From assembly GCF_900460315.1 (NCBI RefSeq), contig NZ_UHIO01000001.1, positions 1,378,501-1,442,500 of the forward strand: DNA of 64,000 nt, read 5' to 3'. The position numbers were made by a program, and so were the translations under genes. Shown here piece by piece: positions 18,121-27,439 of the stretch. Every line of letters starts with the position of its first letter. The stretch's first letter is position 1. This stretch comes from Veillonella criceti. GTDB taxonomy: Bacteria > Bacillota > Negativicutes > Veillonellales > Veillonellaceae. Below the pieces are notes generated by a model. The model saw nothing but the letters and a program-made list of their open reading frames with translations, made no database searches and had not been told where the DNA came from.

Positions 18121-19317
18121 ATGAATACAACCGATATTATAACTCACGATAAAACTGACTATTTCCCCGTCTTTGCACGGTATAACATTGTTCTTGACCA
18201 TGGCGAAGGGCCATTCTTATACGATGCTAATGGCAATAAATATTTAGACTATTTAGCGGGTATTGCTGTTAATATAGTTGGTCATAACTATCCTCCATTA
18301 GTAAACGCTATTACGGAACAAGCGAGTAAAATGATCCATTGTTCCAATCTCTACTACACAGAAGTCCAAGCAAACGCTGCTACTAAGCTCAAAGCTTTGA
18401 GTGGCATGGACAAAGTGTTTTTTGCTAACTCAGGCGCTGAAGCTAATGAAGGCGCCATCAAACTAGCCCGTAAATACGCTACAGCTAAAGACCCAGAAAA
18501 AATCCAAATTATTTCAGCCCTTCATAGTTTCCACGGTCGTACCATCGCTACACTAACTGCTACGGGCCAAGACAAATATCATCAAGGTTTCGGTCCCTTA
18601 CCAGCTGGCTTTGACTATGTGCCCTATGGCGATATAGATGCCCTTACTGCTAAAGTCACAGATAAAACATGTGCTATCTTATTAGAAGCAATTCAAGGGG
18701 AAGGAGGCGTACATGTCCCTCCTGCCCATTACTTACAAGCAGTAAAGGATCTTTGCGACAAACACGATGTGCTTCTCATCATCGATGAAATACAAGCTGG
18801 CATGGGCCGAACTGGTAAATTTTTTGCCTATCAACATTTTGGCATCCAACCAGATATTGTAACACTCGCCAAGGGCCTAGCTGGTGGTGTCCCTATTGGA
18901 GCCTTTCTAAGTACTAATAAATTGGCTCATACCTTTAAAGCAGGCGATCACGGCTCCACCTTTGGTGGTAATCCTCTAGCTTGTGCCGCCGCTAATGCTG
19001 TATTAACTGCCATTGAAACCGAACAGCTCATGGCAAATGCTACAACGGTAGGCGATTATCTACTAGAACAACTACTTCATTTAAAAACACGCTATCCTAC
19101 ACTTATCACCGATGTACGTGGTAAAGGACTCATGGTAGGCGTAGAACTCACTAAACCAGGTCGGGATATTGTGAATGACAGCTTACAAAAAGGGCTCATC
19201 ATTAATTGTACGGCAAACACAGTTCTTCGTTTTGTCCCACCACTAACTATCACAAAAAAACATGTTGACCAACTCATTTCCATATTAAATGACGTATTAC
19301 CAACGCATGTAGGATAA
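18121..19317 (+). CDS. argD: Acetylornithine aminotransferase
   Basis: The 398-residue class III PLP aminotransferase turns N-acetylglutamate semialdehyde into N-acetylornithine. Visible are YLDYLAGIAVN, FFANSGAEANEGAIKLAR, the IIDEIQAGMGRTGKFFAY stretch and the PLP lysine in TLAKGLAGGVPIGAF. AAGGAGG at the end of argB precedes the ATG, so it is coupled with argB. Confidence 0.95.
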   Translation: MNTTDIITHDKTDYFPVFARYNIVLDHGEGPFLYDANGNKYLDYLAGIAVNIVGHNYPPLVNAITEQASKMIHCSNLYYTEVQANAATKLKALSGMDKVFFANSGAEANEGAIKLARKYATAKDPEKIQIISALHSFHGRTIATLTATGQDKYHQGFGPLPAGFDYVPYGDIDALTAKVTDKTCAILLEAIQGEGGVHVPPAHYLQAVKDLCDKHDVLLIIDEIQAGMGRTGKFFAYQHFGIQPDIVTLAKGLAGGVPIGAFLSTNKLAHTFKAGDHGSTFGGNPLACAAANAVLTAIETEQLMANATTVGDYLLEQLLHLKTRYPTLITDVRGKGLMVGVELTKPGRDIVNDSLQKGLIINCTANTVLRFVPPLTITKKHVDQLISILNDVLPTHVG

Positions 19318-19430
19318 ACTTGACTATACATAGGTCACTATATCAAATGTAGCCGCTATAGTAAATTTGACCTCTATTACTTTACTTTTTAATACTAACC
19401 ACAGTAACTATCTTAGCAAAGGAGCAACTT

Positions 19431-20357
19431 ATGAAACACGGTGACGATTTTATTTCTATCCACGATCTTACTACTGAAGACATATGGCAACTATTAGATT
19501 TAGCCGCTGATTTAAAACAAAAACAAAAAGCAGGCATTCCTCATCCTTTTTTACAAGGCAAAACACTCGGTATGATTTTTGAAAAATCGTCTACCCGTAC
19601 TCGTGTATCCTTTGAAACAGGTATTTACCAATTAGGAGGGCAAGGACTCTTTCTTTCTAGCCGCGATTTACAAATTGGCCGTGGTGAACCAATTAAGGAT
19701 ACAGCCCGTGTACTATCCCGTTATGTAGATGGCATTATGATTCGTACCTTTGCTCATGATACAGTATTAGAACTTGCCCAATATGCTGATGTGCCTGTCA
19801 TCAATGCACTGACAGATTTATTACACCCATGTCAGGCTATGGCTGATATGATGACAGCCATGGAATATAAAGGTAATGATTTAGCCGGCAAAAAATTAAC
19901 ATTTATTGGTGATGGTAATAATATGGCCCATTCTTTAATGTTTGCCTGTGCCAAACTCGGTATGCATTTCACTTTTGCTGGCCCTAAAGGCTACGAACCC
20001 AATAAAGAAATTATTGAATTAGCCGCAGCTGATGCTAAAAAGTCAGGTGGTTCTATTGAAATTCTAAATGATCCAATGTTGGCTGCTGAAAATGCCGACA
20101 TTTTCTACACAGATGTATACGCTAGTATGGGCCAAGAAGATGAATACGAAGCACGGCTTAAGATTTTCAAAGGATTTCAAGTCAACAAAAATGTTCTTAG
20201 CGTAGCACAACCCGATGCCATTGTTATGCATTGTTTACCCGCCCATCGAGAAGAAGAAATCACTGACGAAGTCTTCGAAGAACAAGCACAGGTTATCTTT
20301 GACGAAGCAGAAAATCGCTTACATATGCAAAAAGCCATTATGGCTACTATTATGTAA
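19431..20357 (+). CDS. argF: Ornithine carbamoyltransferase
   Basis: The 308-residue enzyme makes citrulline from ornithine and carbamoyl phosphate. The carbamoyl-phosphate site STRTR, the LLHPCQAMADM motif and ornithine-site HCLPAHREEEI are all present. It ends the argCJBDF unit; AAAGGAGC precedes the ATG. Its product goes to argG-argH at the other end of the window. No carbamoyl phosphate synthetase is seen here. Confidence 0.96.
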   Translation: MKHGDDFISIHDLTTEDIWQLLDLAADLKQKQKAGIPHPFLQGKTLGMIFEKSSTRTRVSFETGIYQLGGQGLFLSSRDLQIGRGEPIKDTARVLSRYVDGIMIRTFAHDTVLELAQYADVPVINALTDLLHPCQAMADMMTAMEYKGNDLAGKKLTFIGDGNNMAHSLMFACAKLGMHFTFAGPKGYEPNKEIIELAAADAKKSGGSIEILNDPMLAAENADIFYTDVYASMGQEDEYEARLKIFKGFQVNKNVLSVAQPDAIVMHCLPAHREEEITDEVFEEQAQVIFDEAENRLHMQKAIMATIM

Positions 20358-20437
20358 TACACAATATGTATAGCCCCCAACAACTCGTGCTCTCCCTTTC
20401 ATTAACCTAACTATGTCTCGCCAGAATTTCCTTTTTA

Positions 20438-20491
20438 TTGTAAACCATATTAAAATTGTAGGTTGATAAAATAAACCTCCCCTTGTATACT
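20438..20491 (+). promoter_or_regulatory. bioY promoter with BirA-like operator
   Basis: TTGTAAACC (20438-20446) and GGTTGATAA (20461-20469) are separated by 14 bp and match the biotin-repressor box TTGTTAACC-N14-16-GGTTAACAA with three mismatches in total. The right half overlaps a -35 TTGATA (20463-20468), with -10 TATACT at 20486-20491 (17-bp spacer). Confidence 0.7.
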
Positions 20492-20524
20492 TAGAACTAG
20501 GTATAGTAAGAGGAGGTTATTTCT

Positions 20525-21088
20525 ATGAAAACACGTTTATTATTTCGTGCAGCTTTAATTATTGCCTTATTAGCCGTAGGTGCACGCATTCAAATTCCAT
20601 TACCTTATTTTGATTATTACACATTGCAATTTACTTTTGTTTTACTCGCCGCTGTCATTTTGCCACCCCGTTATGCTTGGGGTTCTGTAGGCACATACGT
20701 GCTTATGGGACTCATTGGTATTCCTATTTTTGCTGGCGGTGGTGGTCTTGGTTACATTGTCCGCCCTAGCTTCGGCTACTTAATTGGTTTTATCTTCACC
20801 GCTGGTATTCTTTCTTATTTGAAACATCAATACCAAATTCACAGTCGCAAAGGTTATTTTGGCCTTAATTGTTTAGGTATTTTTATCACCTATCTTTTTG
20901 GTCTATCTTACAAAATTGCCATGTTAGCCTTATATTTAAACCAAGCAGTACCATTAGATGATATTTTTCATGTAGCTATCGCCTTTGATATTCCAGCCGA
21001 CTTTCTCATGATTATCCTCTTATCGGCCGCTGAAGTGCCTATTGTAAATGCACTCCAAAGTTTAAACCAACGTGCTTTAACACATTAA
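20525..21088 (+). CDS. bioY: BioY biotin transporter substrate-binding component
   Basis: The 187-residue membrane protein has about six helices and the BioY pattern: ALIIALLAVGARIQIPLP, TLQFTFVLLAAVILPPRYAWGSVGTYVLMGLIG in two parts and the RPSFGYLIGF motif. It captures biotin and works alone or with an ECF module encoded elsewhere. The BirA-like operator right over its promoter supports the biotin role independently. GAGGAGG precedes the ATG. Confidence 0.9.
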   Translation: MKTRLLFRAALIIALLAVGARIQIPLPYFDYYTLQFTFVLLAAVILPPRYAWGSVGTYVLMGLIGIPIFAGGGGLGYIVRPSFGYLIGFIFTAGILSYLKHQYQIHSRKGYFGLNCLGIFITYLFGLSYKIAMLALYLNQAVPLDDIFHVAIAFDIPADFLMIILLSAAEVPIVNALQSLNQRALTH

Positions 21089-21162
21089 ACATGTGTATCT
21101 TCAATAAAAAATATCTACATACCGAGAAAGATTATAGTACTCAAATAAAATCATATTGACTT

Positions 21163-21200
21163 AACAGGCCACGATTCTAAGTTAAGAATCGTGGCCTGTT
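21163..21200. terminator. Bidirectional terminator between bioY and DODA gene
   Basis: A perfect 16-bp inverted repeat (AACAGGCCACGATTCT at 21163-21178 and its complement at 21185-21200) with a 6-base loop between convergent genes. Confidence 0.9.
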
Positions 21201-21218
21201 TATTCATTACACTCTATA

Positions 21219-22106
21219 TTATAATCCCCAAGTTAAGCTTGTCATACTTAAACTACCCCACACATAATCGTGTGAACTTATAGTTAAGGGTTGTAAAGAT
21301 AATTCTTCAATATTACCTGTACCTAATACAGCACCTAAACAATAGTATAAAGGCGCTAAATGATCAGGTGACTCAGCCGCAACCTGAGCACCTGGCAAGC
21401 GTTCCCAGTACAGAGCTCCCACTAAATCATTCTCTTTAGTTGGATCTAATTTACGTAATAAAGTTTCTTCAAAATTTTCTGCCTGAGGTAATGCTGTATT
21501 GCCCATATTAGGATCAATTAACCGTAAGTTATGAACAATATCGCCACTCCCCATAATAAGTACACCTTCATCTCGTAGCGATGACAACTTTTGACCTAAA
21601 GCAAACCATTGACGAGCATCCACTTTATAATTCACTGATAACTGCACTACTGGAATATCAGCTTGTGGAAACATTTTCAATAATGGTGCATAAGCACCAT
21701 GATCATAGCCACGATTCGTTTTAACAGTTACTTCACTACCTAATGCATGTTGTATCTGCTGAATTAGTGCTTCTGATGTATGAGCTGAATATTGCAACGC
21801 ATAAATAGGATCAGGAAATCCATACATATCATAAATCATAGCTGGTTTTTCATCACCTTGTACATAACTCCCAGCCGTATACCAATGCGCTGAAATCATT
21901 AAAATCGCCTTAGGTCTAGGCGTAATGTTTGCAATTGCTTCCCATTCCTTAGTCCAAGGATTTTCTTCGATTAAATTCATAGGAGAACCATGCCCAATAA
22001 ATAAAACTGGCATACGTTTACTTGTAGACTTCATTACGCCCTCTGGCGACATCGCTTCTACTGGAGTTTTTTCATTGATATTTTTAGTTTGACCTTCTAT
22101 TGCCAT
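21219..22106 (-). CDS. ygiD: DODA-type extradiol dioxygenase (YgiD family)
   Basis: The 295-residue protein is a class III extradiol ring-cleavage dioxygenase of the 4,5-DOPA dioxygenase group. Metal-site motifs LFIGHGSPMN and MISAHWYTAG with histidines, GYDHGAYAPL and MGSGDIVHNL are all present, in contrast to the LigB-fold protein at 4294-5106. The native substrate in this anaerobe is unknown. The ATG at 22106 follows GAGAGGTG; residues before the fold (about 32) are an extension. Single-gene unit. Confidence 0.85.
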   Translation of the reverse strand: MAIEGQTKNINEKTPVEAMSPEGVMKSTSKRMPVLFIGHGSPMNLIEENPWTKEWEAIANITPRPKAILMISAHWYTAGSYVQGDEKPAMIYDMYGFPDPIYALQYSAHTSEALIQQIQHALGSEVTVKTNRGYDHGAYAPLLKMFPQADIPVVQLSVNYKVDARQWFALGQKLSSLRDEGVLIMGSGDIVHNLRLIDPNMGNTALPQAENFEETLLRKLDPTKENDLVGALYWERLPGAQVAAESPDHLAPLYYCLGAVLGTGNIEELSLQPLTISSHDYVWGSLSMTSLTWGL

Positions 22107-22337
22107 ATTAAACACCTCTCAAACTCTGTCACTCATCACATAAGGTATTAAATTATATCTTATTAACATACACTCTATATTGCTACCATTTATACTATTA
22201 CAACACTATTATAAAATGTAACTTTAAATATTACAAGTATATTTTTTGTTAATCATAGCGTTCCTCATAACCTAACTATAAAAGTCATTTTTTACATTAA
22301 GCTTTAGTATGGCATACAACAACAAACGCCAACACAT

Positions 22338-24864
22338 ACTTCAATAGTCTTGCACCCATAAGCACAAGACTATGCCAGGTCAGCCATGGATTAATCCGTA
22401 TAAAACTTCAATCCACTTGCACTCATAAGCACAAGACAATGCTACACGACGTACACGCGTTAAAATATCCCCTCTTCAATCCACTTGCACTCATAAGCAC
22501 AAGACTGTTAGTTTCATGCGACTTGATTACACTACTCAAAACTTCAATCCACTTGCACTCATAAGCACAAGACTAGCGATTGCAAGCGACAAACATCAGG
22601 CAATTAGAACTTCAATCCACTTGCACTCATAAGCACAAGACTGGTAAATATCCAGCAAACAAAACTGAAACAATCACTTCAATCCACTTGCACTCATAAG
22701 CACAAGACTTCTTTTTGCCGTGTGAACAGATATTTTTCTCCCACTTCAATCCACTTGCACTCATAAGCACAAGACTTGAGCTGGCAAGTGATTTAGATGA
22801 GGCAGCAGAAACTTCAATCCACTTGCACTCATAAGCACAAGACCGAATTTTTAATGTACCAAAAACTTATACCATGGAACTTCAATCCACTTGCACTCAT
22901 AAGCACAAGACTCGTGGGTGGTGTGCTTATTGTTGGTTAGCTTTTTACTTCAATCCACTTGCACTCATAAGCACAAGACTCTTCATCCTTAGCTTCCAGC
23001 TCTTTTATTACATACTTCAATCCACTTGCACTCATAAGCACAAGACTACTTAGAGGAAATATCATTACTCAAATTAGATTACTTCAATCCACTTGCACTC
23101 ATAAGCACAAGACGTAGAACTTATACCAATATGAGTGAAGATTGGGAAACTTCAATCCACTTGCACTCATAAGCACAAGACAAGCATTGGCGTGCCTGCG
23201 CTCTTGAGTTGTTTGTACTTCAATCCACTTGCACTCATAAGCACAAGACGCGTTTTAAACCCTGTTTATATCCTTCTGCAACAGACTTCAATCCACTTGC
23301 ACTCATAAGCACAAGACAACTCAAAAGATAAATCAAAGGGTAGCCGTACTAACTTCAATCCACTTGCACTCATAAGCACAAGACGTGAAATAGTTGGTGG
23401 TAGTGCAGAGCATGGAAAACTTCAATCCACTTGCACTCATAAGCACAAGACTGTGTCTTAACCATGAGTACGCAGGTATTCAAAGGACTTCAATCCACTT
23501 GCACTCATAAGCACAAGACCCTATGCCTTGTTCACCTTTAAGAGTGAGAACGACTTCAATCCACTTGCACTCATAAGCACAAGACGAGAGCGCAAGCACG
23601 CCAATGCTTACGCTCCAGTTACTTCAATCCACTTGCACTCATAAGCACAAGACTAGTCTTTGGCTTAGCTTTTATCTTAATATCTAGACTTCAATCCACT
23701 TGCACTCATAAGCACAAGACGGACTTGCAAAAACTTGTAAGTCCTATTTTTGGCACTTCAATCCACTTGCACTCATAAGCACAAGACGGAGACTACAACT
23801 ATGAAAACTTGGAAAATCACAACTTCAATCCACTTGCACTCATAAGCACAAGACACGGACACGCAATTATGCAACAGTGGTTTACCCTACTTCAATCCAC
23901 TTGCACTCATAAGCACAAGACTTACATTGACGACTTCGGATTAACGGTTGAGCATACTTCAATCCACTTGCACTCATAAGCACAAGACACGTCGGCACCA
24001 TAAACATAATCGGAGAGGGGTGACTTCAATCCACTTGCACTCATAAGCACAAGACGTTACTTACGCCCCACCGTGGAGGCGTAAGCTATACTTCAATCCA
24101 CTTGCACTCATAAGCACAAGACCTATATATGGTACCGTCGTGGAGCGACAATAGCAATACTTCAATCCACTTGCACTCATAAGCACAAGACGCAAGATGA
24201 GGACATGACTAGCTATATGAAGTTAACTTCAATCCACTTGCACTCATAAGCACAAGACAAATATGACGCAAAACGTGTAGGGCAGAGAACTAACTTCAAT
24301 CCACTTGCACTCATAAGCACAAGACAGGAAATAAAGCGTCTTATTTATGGAGATAATGCAACTTCAATCCACTTGCACTCATAAGCACAAGACGTACCTG
24401 ATAGTAATCGTATTTATATTCGATAAAACTTCAATCCACTTGCACTCATAAGCACAAGACACCAATCGAAATATCAAGTAAATGACAAAGGTCAAACTTC
24501 AATCCACTTGCACTCATAAGCACAAGACTTGTACCCACAAAGTGGTTAAACGCGTCTTGTAAACTTCAATCCACTTGCACTCATAAGCACAAGACTATGA
24601 AAAAGAAAGATGTAATTAATTATATCCATACTTCAATCCACTTGCACTCATAAGCACAAGACAAAACTCGGTGGCTTTAAATTAATCAGGCGGGTGACTT
24701 CAATCCACTTGCACTCATAAGCACAAGACCTATGGATTAATACGGAGTTAACAAGTTGCGAAGACTTCAATCCACTTGCACTCATAAGCACAAGACGAGA
24801 GCTAGAGCTGATGCAAAACGTGCAGGACAAAACTTCAATCCACTTGCACTCATAAGCACAAGAC
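22338..24864 (-). CRISPR. Type I-C CRISPR array, 38 repeats of 33 bp and 37 spacers
   Basis: As written on the plus strand each repeat begins ACTTCAATCCACTTGC and ends CATAAGCACAAGAC; in the transcribed (minus) sense it begins GTCTTGTG and ends GTGGATTGAAGT, the type I-C 3' handle. A hairpin CTTGTGC/GTGCAAG with two wobbles can form. I counted 38 repeats at a period of about 67 bp, spacers being 33-36 nt (mostly 34-35). The repeat at 22338-22370 is degenerate (AGT for CCA, one further change), marking the distal, oldest end; the repeat at 22473 differs in its first base. The leader and cas2 lie at the high-coordinate end, so the newest spacer is 24797-24831. Confidence 0.99.
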
Positions 24865-24973
24865 AGCTATATATAGTAGTAAAAGTAACTATACACAACA
24901 AAACTACAACTTATCATTAATATTTTTTATAAAAATTTTCCTATTATAATCATATAATTATTAAATACATCAA
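24865..24973 (-). promoter_or_regulatory. CRISPR leader with probable array promoter
   Basis: This AT-rich stretch lies directly upstream of the first repeat in the transcribed sense. TATAAT (24943-24948) with TTGATG (24968-24973, 19-bp spacer) would start pre-crRNA about 70 nt before the first repeat. Confidence 0.6.
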
Positions 24974-24978
24974 GAATT

Positions 24979-25023
24979 GGTGCGAAACTATTTATATTTT
25001 ACAATCCATCTAACCTTCGCACC
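24979..25023. terminator. Long-loop hairpin upstream of the CRISPR leader
   Basis: GGTGCGAA (24979-24986) pairs with TTCGCACC (25016-25023) around a 29-nt loop. It is a relative of the hairpin at 25300-25347. It lacks a strong T run, so termination is uncertain. Confidence 0.4.
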
Positions 25024-25141
25024 TCAAAATATAAAATAATAAAAATAGTAACATACTGTTAACATTATTACTTACTATTTCTTAATCCTTACATATATGC
25101 ATAAGACACTATTTCTATAAACGCCATATTAGAAATTAACG

Positions 25142-25163
25142 ATTTCAATCCTCTTAAACACAT
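25142..25163 (-). repeat. Degenerate CRISPR-repeat fragment between cas2 and leader
   Basis: ATTTCAATCCTCTTAAACAC matches the first 22 bases of the plus-strand repeat at about 17 positions, including an exact TTCAATCC. The rest of the repeat is not recognisable. It may be a relic or a chance match. Confidence 0.35.
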
Positions 25164-25293
25164 TTTTAAAACCTAAAAATTGGATACGGCTACACGATTA
25201 ATATCAATATCCCCTCTTACCTACATTTATAATATAGCTATATAGTAACTAATAATTATAAATACTACCACTCATAATAAATTATCAACATAC

Positions 25294-25347
25294 AAAAAAG
25301 AGTGCGAAATGTATTTAGTTTTAACAAACAACTTACCTTTCGCACTC
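25294..25347 (-). terminator. Terminator of the cas operon
   Basis: GAGTGCGAAA (25300-25309) pairs perfectly with TTTCGCACTC (25338-25347); on the minus strand a T6 run follows. It lies 34 bp after the cas2 stop codon. Confidence 0.75.
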
Positions 25348-25381
25348 CATCACAATGAATTTTTAGCCTATACAAATCCCC

Positions 25382-25672
25382 CTAAATAATCATAGGGCCT
25401 TCCACATCATAGGAACGATCTTGCCCCATAGTTTCAATGCTACTCTTATAATTTTTACCTAAACGGTAAAAGCGAAGATTATCAACCTCATCATCAATAA
25501 TTTTTTCCAACTTATGCTTTAATAGACGAAATTGACCCTCATCAACACTACATTCGAATACCGAATTTTGAACTCGTTGCCCATAATCAAGACAAACTTT
25601 AGCCACCTGACGTAACCTTCGTCGCCCAGCTGTACTTTCTGTGTTGATATCATATGTCACTAATACATACAT
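25382..25672 (-). CDS. cas2: CRISPR-associated endoribonuclease/integration factor Cas2
   Basis: The 96-residue protein has the Cas2 start MYVLVTYDINTE with the conserved Asp8, the RLRQVAKVCLDYGQRVQNSVFEC segment and a RFYRLGK strand. It dimerises and bridges Cas1 dimers during spacer integration. It is the last cas gene, next to the leader, with a 33-bp gap to cas1. Confidence 0.97.
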   Translation of the reverse strand: MYVLVTYDINTESTAGRRRLRQVAKVCLDYGQRVQNSVFECSVDEGQFRLLKHKLEKIIDDEVDNLRFYRLGKNYKSSIETMGQDRSYDVEGPMII

Positions 25673-25705
25673 GCTATCACTTCCAGCCTTTTCAGTCTCA
25701 ACACA

Positions 25706-26737
25706 TTATTTCCACATAAATGGAGGATACGCATCTAAATCGCCTCTCAAAAAACGAGCATATAGAAGTGCTTGTACAAAGGGTACCAATCCCCATGGAA
25801 TCTTCTCCTCTAAAAATGGATGAACTAAGGTTTCCTTTTTACGCTCTTGCCATTTAGCAATTACAGTTCGTCGAGCTTCATCATTCATCAAGACAGCTCC
25901 ATTACTTTCCTCTGAAAAGTCTTTATCATTAATAACTTTACGGTTAATTATTGACAGCACAAATCGATCTACTAATGGCGAACGCAATTCTTCTAACAAA
26001 TCTAAAGCAAATGAAATTCGTCCGGGCCTATCTACATGCATAACCCCTGCATACGCATCTAACCCTACTGACTCTAAAGCGCTAGCCACATCATTAGCTA
26101 AAACACTATACATAAAAGATAATAACGCATTAGCTCGATCTAATGGTGGTCTACGCGACCGTGTTGTAAATTGAAACGCTTCCTTTTGATTTAAAATCAT
26201 ATCATCAAAAACACTGAAATATTCAGACTGGGCCACACCTTCAATACCACGTAAATGTGACATATTTGTAGCAGACATACATTGCTTACTATAAGCTGTT
26301 AATGTATTAGAAATACTTTTTAAATGATTCGTATCAAGTCGTTCACTATACTGTCTAATATATCGTTCTAGTGTCCATTTTTCATTATAAATCTTAGCTG
26401 TAATCACATGCTTGGCTACTACAAGGGCGCGCTCTGCATCATCACATAACCGATATTGCTCACGCCGTAATAAAATATTACCTTGTGACCGACCTTGCAT
26501 ACGACTAATCAAACGACCATGGCTTGTCATAAAAGCAATTCCTATGCCTTGCTCCATGCAACGTTCTAATAACTTAGGACTAATGCCGCTATATGCAAAC
26601 GTCACAATATCTTGAATATTATGCAACGGGTAACGGCCTAATATCTCGCCTTCTTTTTTCAAAACTACATTTTCACCAGCAGTTGCCAAATAAATATCAG
26701 GAGTCATTATATATAATGTATTTTGAAGTACTTTCAT
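25706..26737 (-). CDS. cas1: CRISPR-associated integrase Cas1 (type I-C)
   Basis: The 343-residue protein inserts new spacers at the leader end. The N-terminal MKVLQNTLYIMTPDIYLA and the metal-site region SHLRGIEGVAQSEYF, RPPLDRANALLSFMYSVL and ALESVGLDAYAGVMHVDRPGR match subtype I-C Cas1. Its ATG overlaps the cas4 stop by four bases, so the two are coupled. Confidence 0.97.
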   Translation of the reverse strand: MKVLQNTLYIMTPDIYLATAGENVVLKKEGEILGRYPLHNIQDIVTFAYSGISPKLLERCMEQGIGIAFMTSHGRLISRMQGRSQGNILLRREQYRLCDDAERALVVAKHVITAKIYNEKWTLERYIRQYSERLDTNHLKSISNTLTAYSKQCMSATNMSHLRGIEGVAQSEYFSVFDDMILNQKEAFQFTTRSRRPPLDRANALLSFMYSVLANDVASALESVGLDAYAGVMHVDRPGRISFALDLLEELRSPLVDRFVLSIINRKVINDKDFSEESNGAVLMNDEARRTVIAKWQERKKETLVHPFLEEKIPWGLVPFVQALLYARFLRGDLDAYPPFMWK

Positions 26738-27405
26738 TCTGCCAACCGCCTTTGCATATATTCTGTTGCCGATTTCACCTTGTTTAATTCAGGCAAACAG
26801 ATAGTTTGTAATGAGCAGGCCTTACAACGTTTAGTCACCTTTACTCTAGGTGTATATTGCCGTTCATAGTATTGATTCATTTCACTAACCATTTGCTTAA
26901 CATAATCACGTATAGCCTTTGTAATTGGAACTATTTCACGACGCCTCGTTTCATGATAAAACAATGCGCCTTCTGTAATTTCAATACCCAACATTTCTTC
27001 TAAACACAGAGCTTGTGCTACAACTTGCAATTGATCACTTAAGTCTTCTTTCGATTTACCACGCTTATATTCTACTGGAATAACCTTATATTTGGCATCA
27101 TATTTACTAAAATACTCACCTGTATCAGACTCTATGAGTTCCACGGCATCACAAATACCACGAATTTCTAATGCATGAGAGATAACCGGCAACGAACGGA
27201 GTACCCGTTTGTTGCCAATTTTCTCATCTGTTTTACCAGTATCTACATTTTCATGCTTAATACTCCCGTCAATGGTAAAAAAATTATCTGCCCATGCTTG
27301 CTCAATATGAATTAATGCCCATTGTCTACGACAAAATGCAAAATGTTGAATACCTGCGATTTGTAAATAATCATCGTCTCGTGTCATACTATCACACTTA
27401 TTCAA
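26734..27405 (-). CDS. cas4: Cas4 exonuclease (type I-C)
   Basis: The 223-residue RecB-like nuclease trims prespacers and selects PAM ends with Cas1-Cas2. Iron-sulfur cysteines are in FCRRQW near the start and CKACSLQTICLPEL near the end; nuclease residues lie in DAVELIESDTGEYFSKYDAKYKV and VEYKRGKS. Only codons TTG (27405) or ATG (27387) are available for the start and neither has a good ribosome site; the TTG lies inside an 11-bp tandem repeat that spans the cas7-cas4 junction. The start is therefore uncertain. Confidence 0.93.
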   Translation of the reverse strand: MNKCDSMTRDDDYLQIAGIQHFAFCRRQWALIHIEQAWADNFFTIDGSIKHENVDTGKTDEKIGNKRVLRSLPVISHALEIRGICDAVELIESDTGEYFSKYDAKYKVIPVEYKRGKSKEDLSDQLQVVAQALCLEEMLGIEITEGALFYHETRRREIVPITKAIRDYVKQMVSEMNQYYERQYTPRVKVTKRCKACSLQTICLPELNKVKSATEYMQRRLAE

Positions 27406-27439
27406 TACTTATTCAATACTTATTCAATACTTATTCAAT
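27396..27439. repeat. 11-bp tandem repeat (four units) at the cas7/cas4 junction
   Basis: ACTTATTCAAT occurs four times in perfect tandem. On the minus strand it covers the cas7 stop codon, the intergenic gap and the first possible start codon of cas4. Confidence 0.95.

Noticed and set aside
22371-24763. Similarity of spacers 22371-22404 and 24730-24763 (shared ATGGATTAAT) and of 22844-22878 and 23114-23148 (shared AACTTATACCA)
   Set aside because: Shared 10- and 11-mers among 37 spacers are expected by chance; the flanks do not extend the match well.
24648-24830. Open reading frame of 60 codons inside the CRISPR array
   Set aside because: It is made of repeats and spacers and has no ribosome site; it is an artefact of the array.
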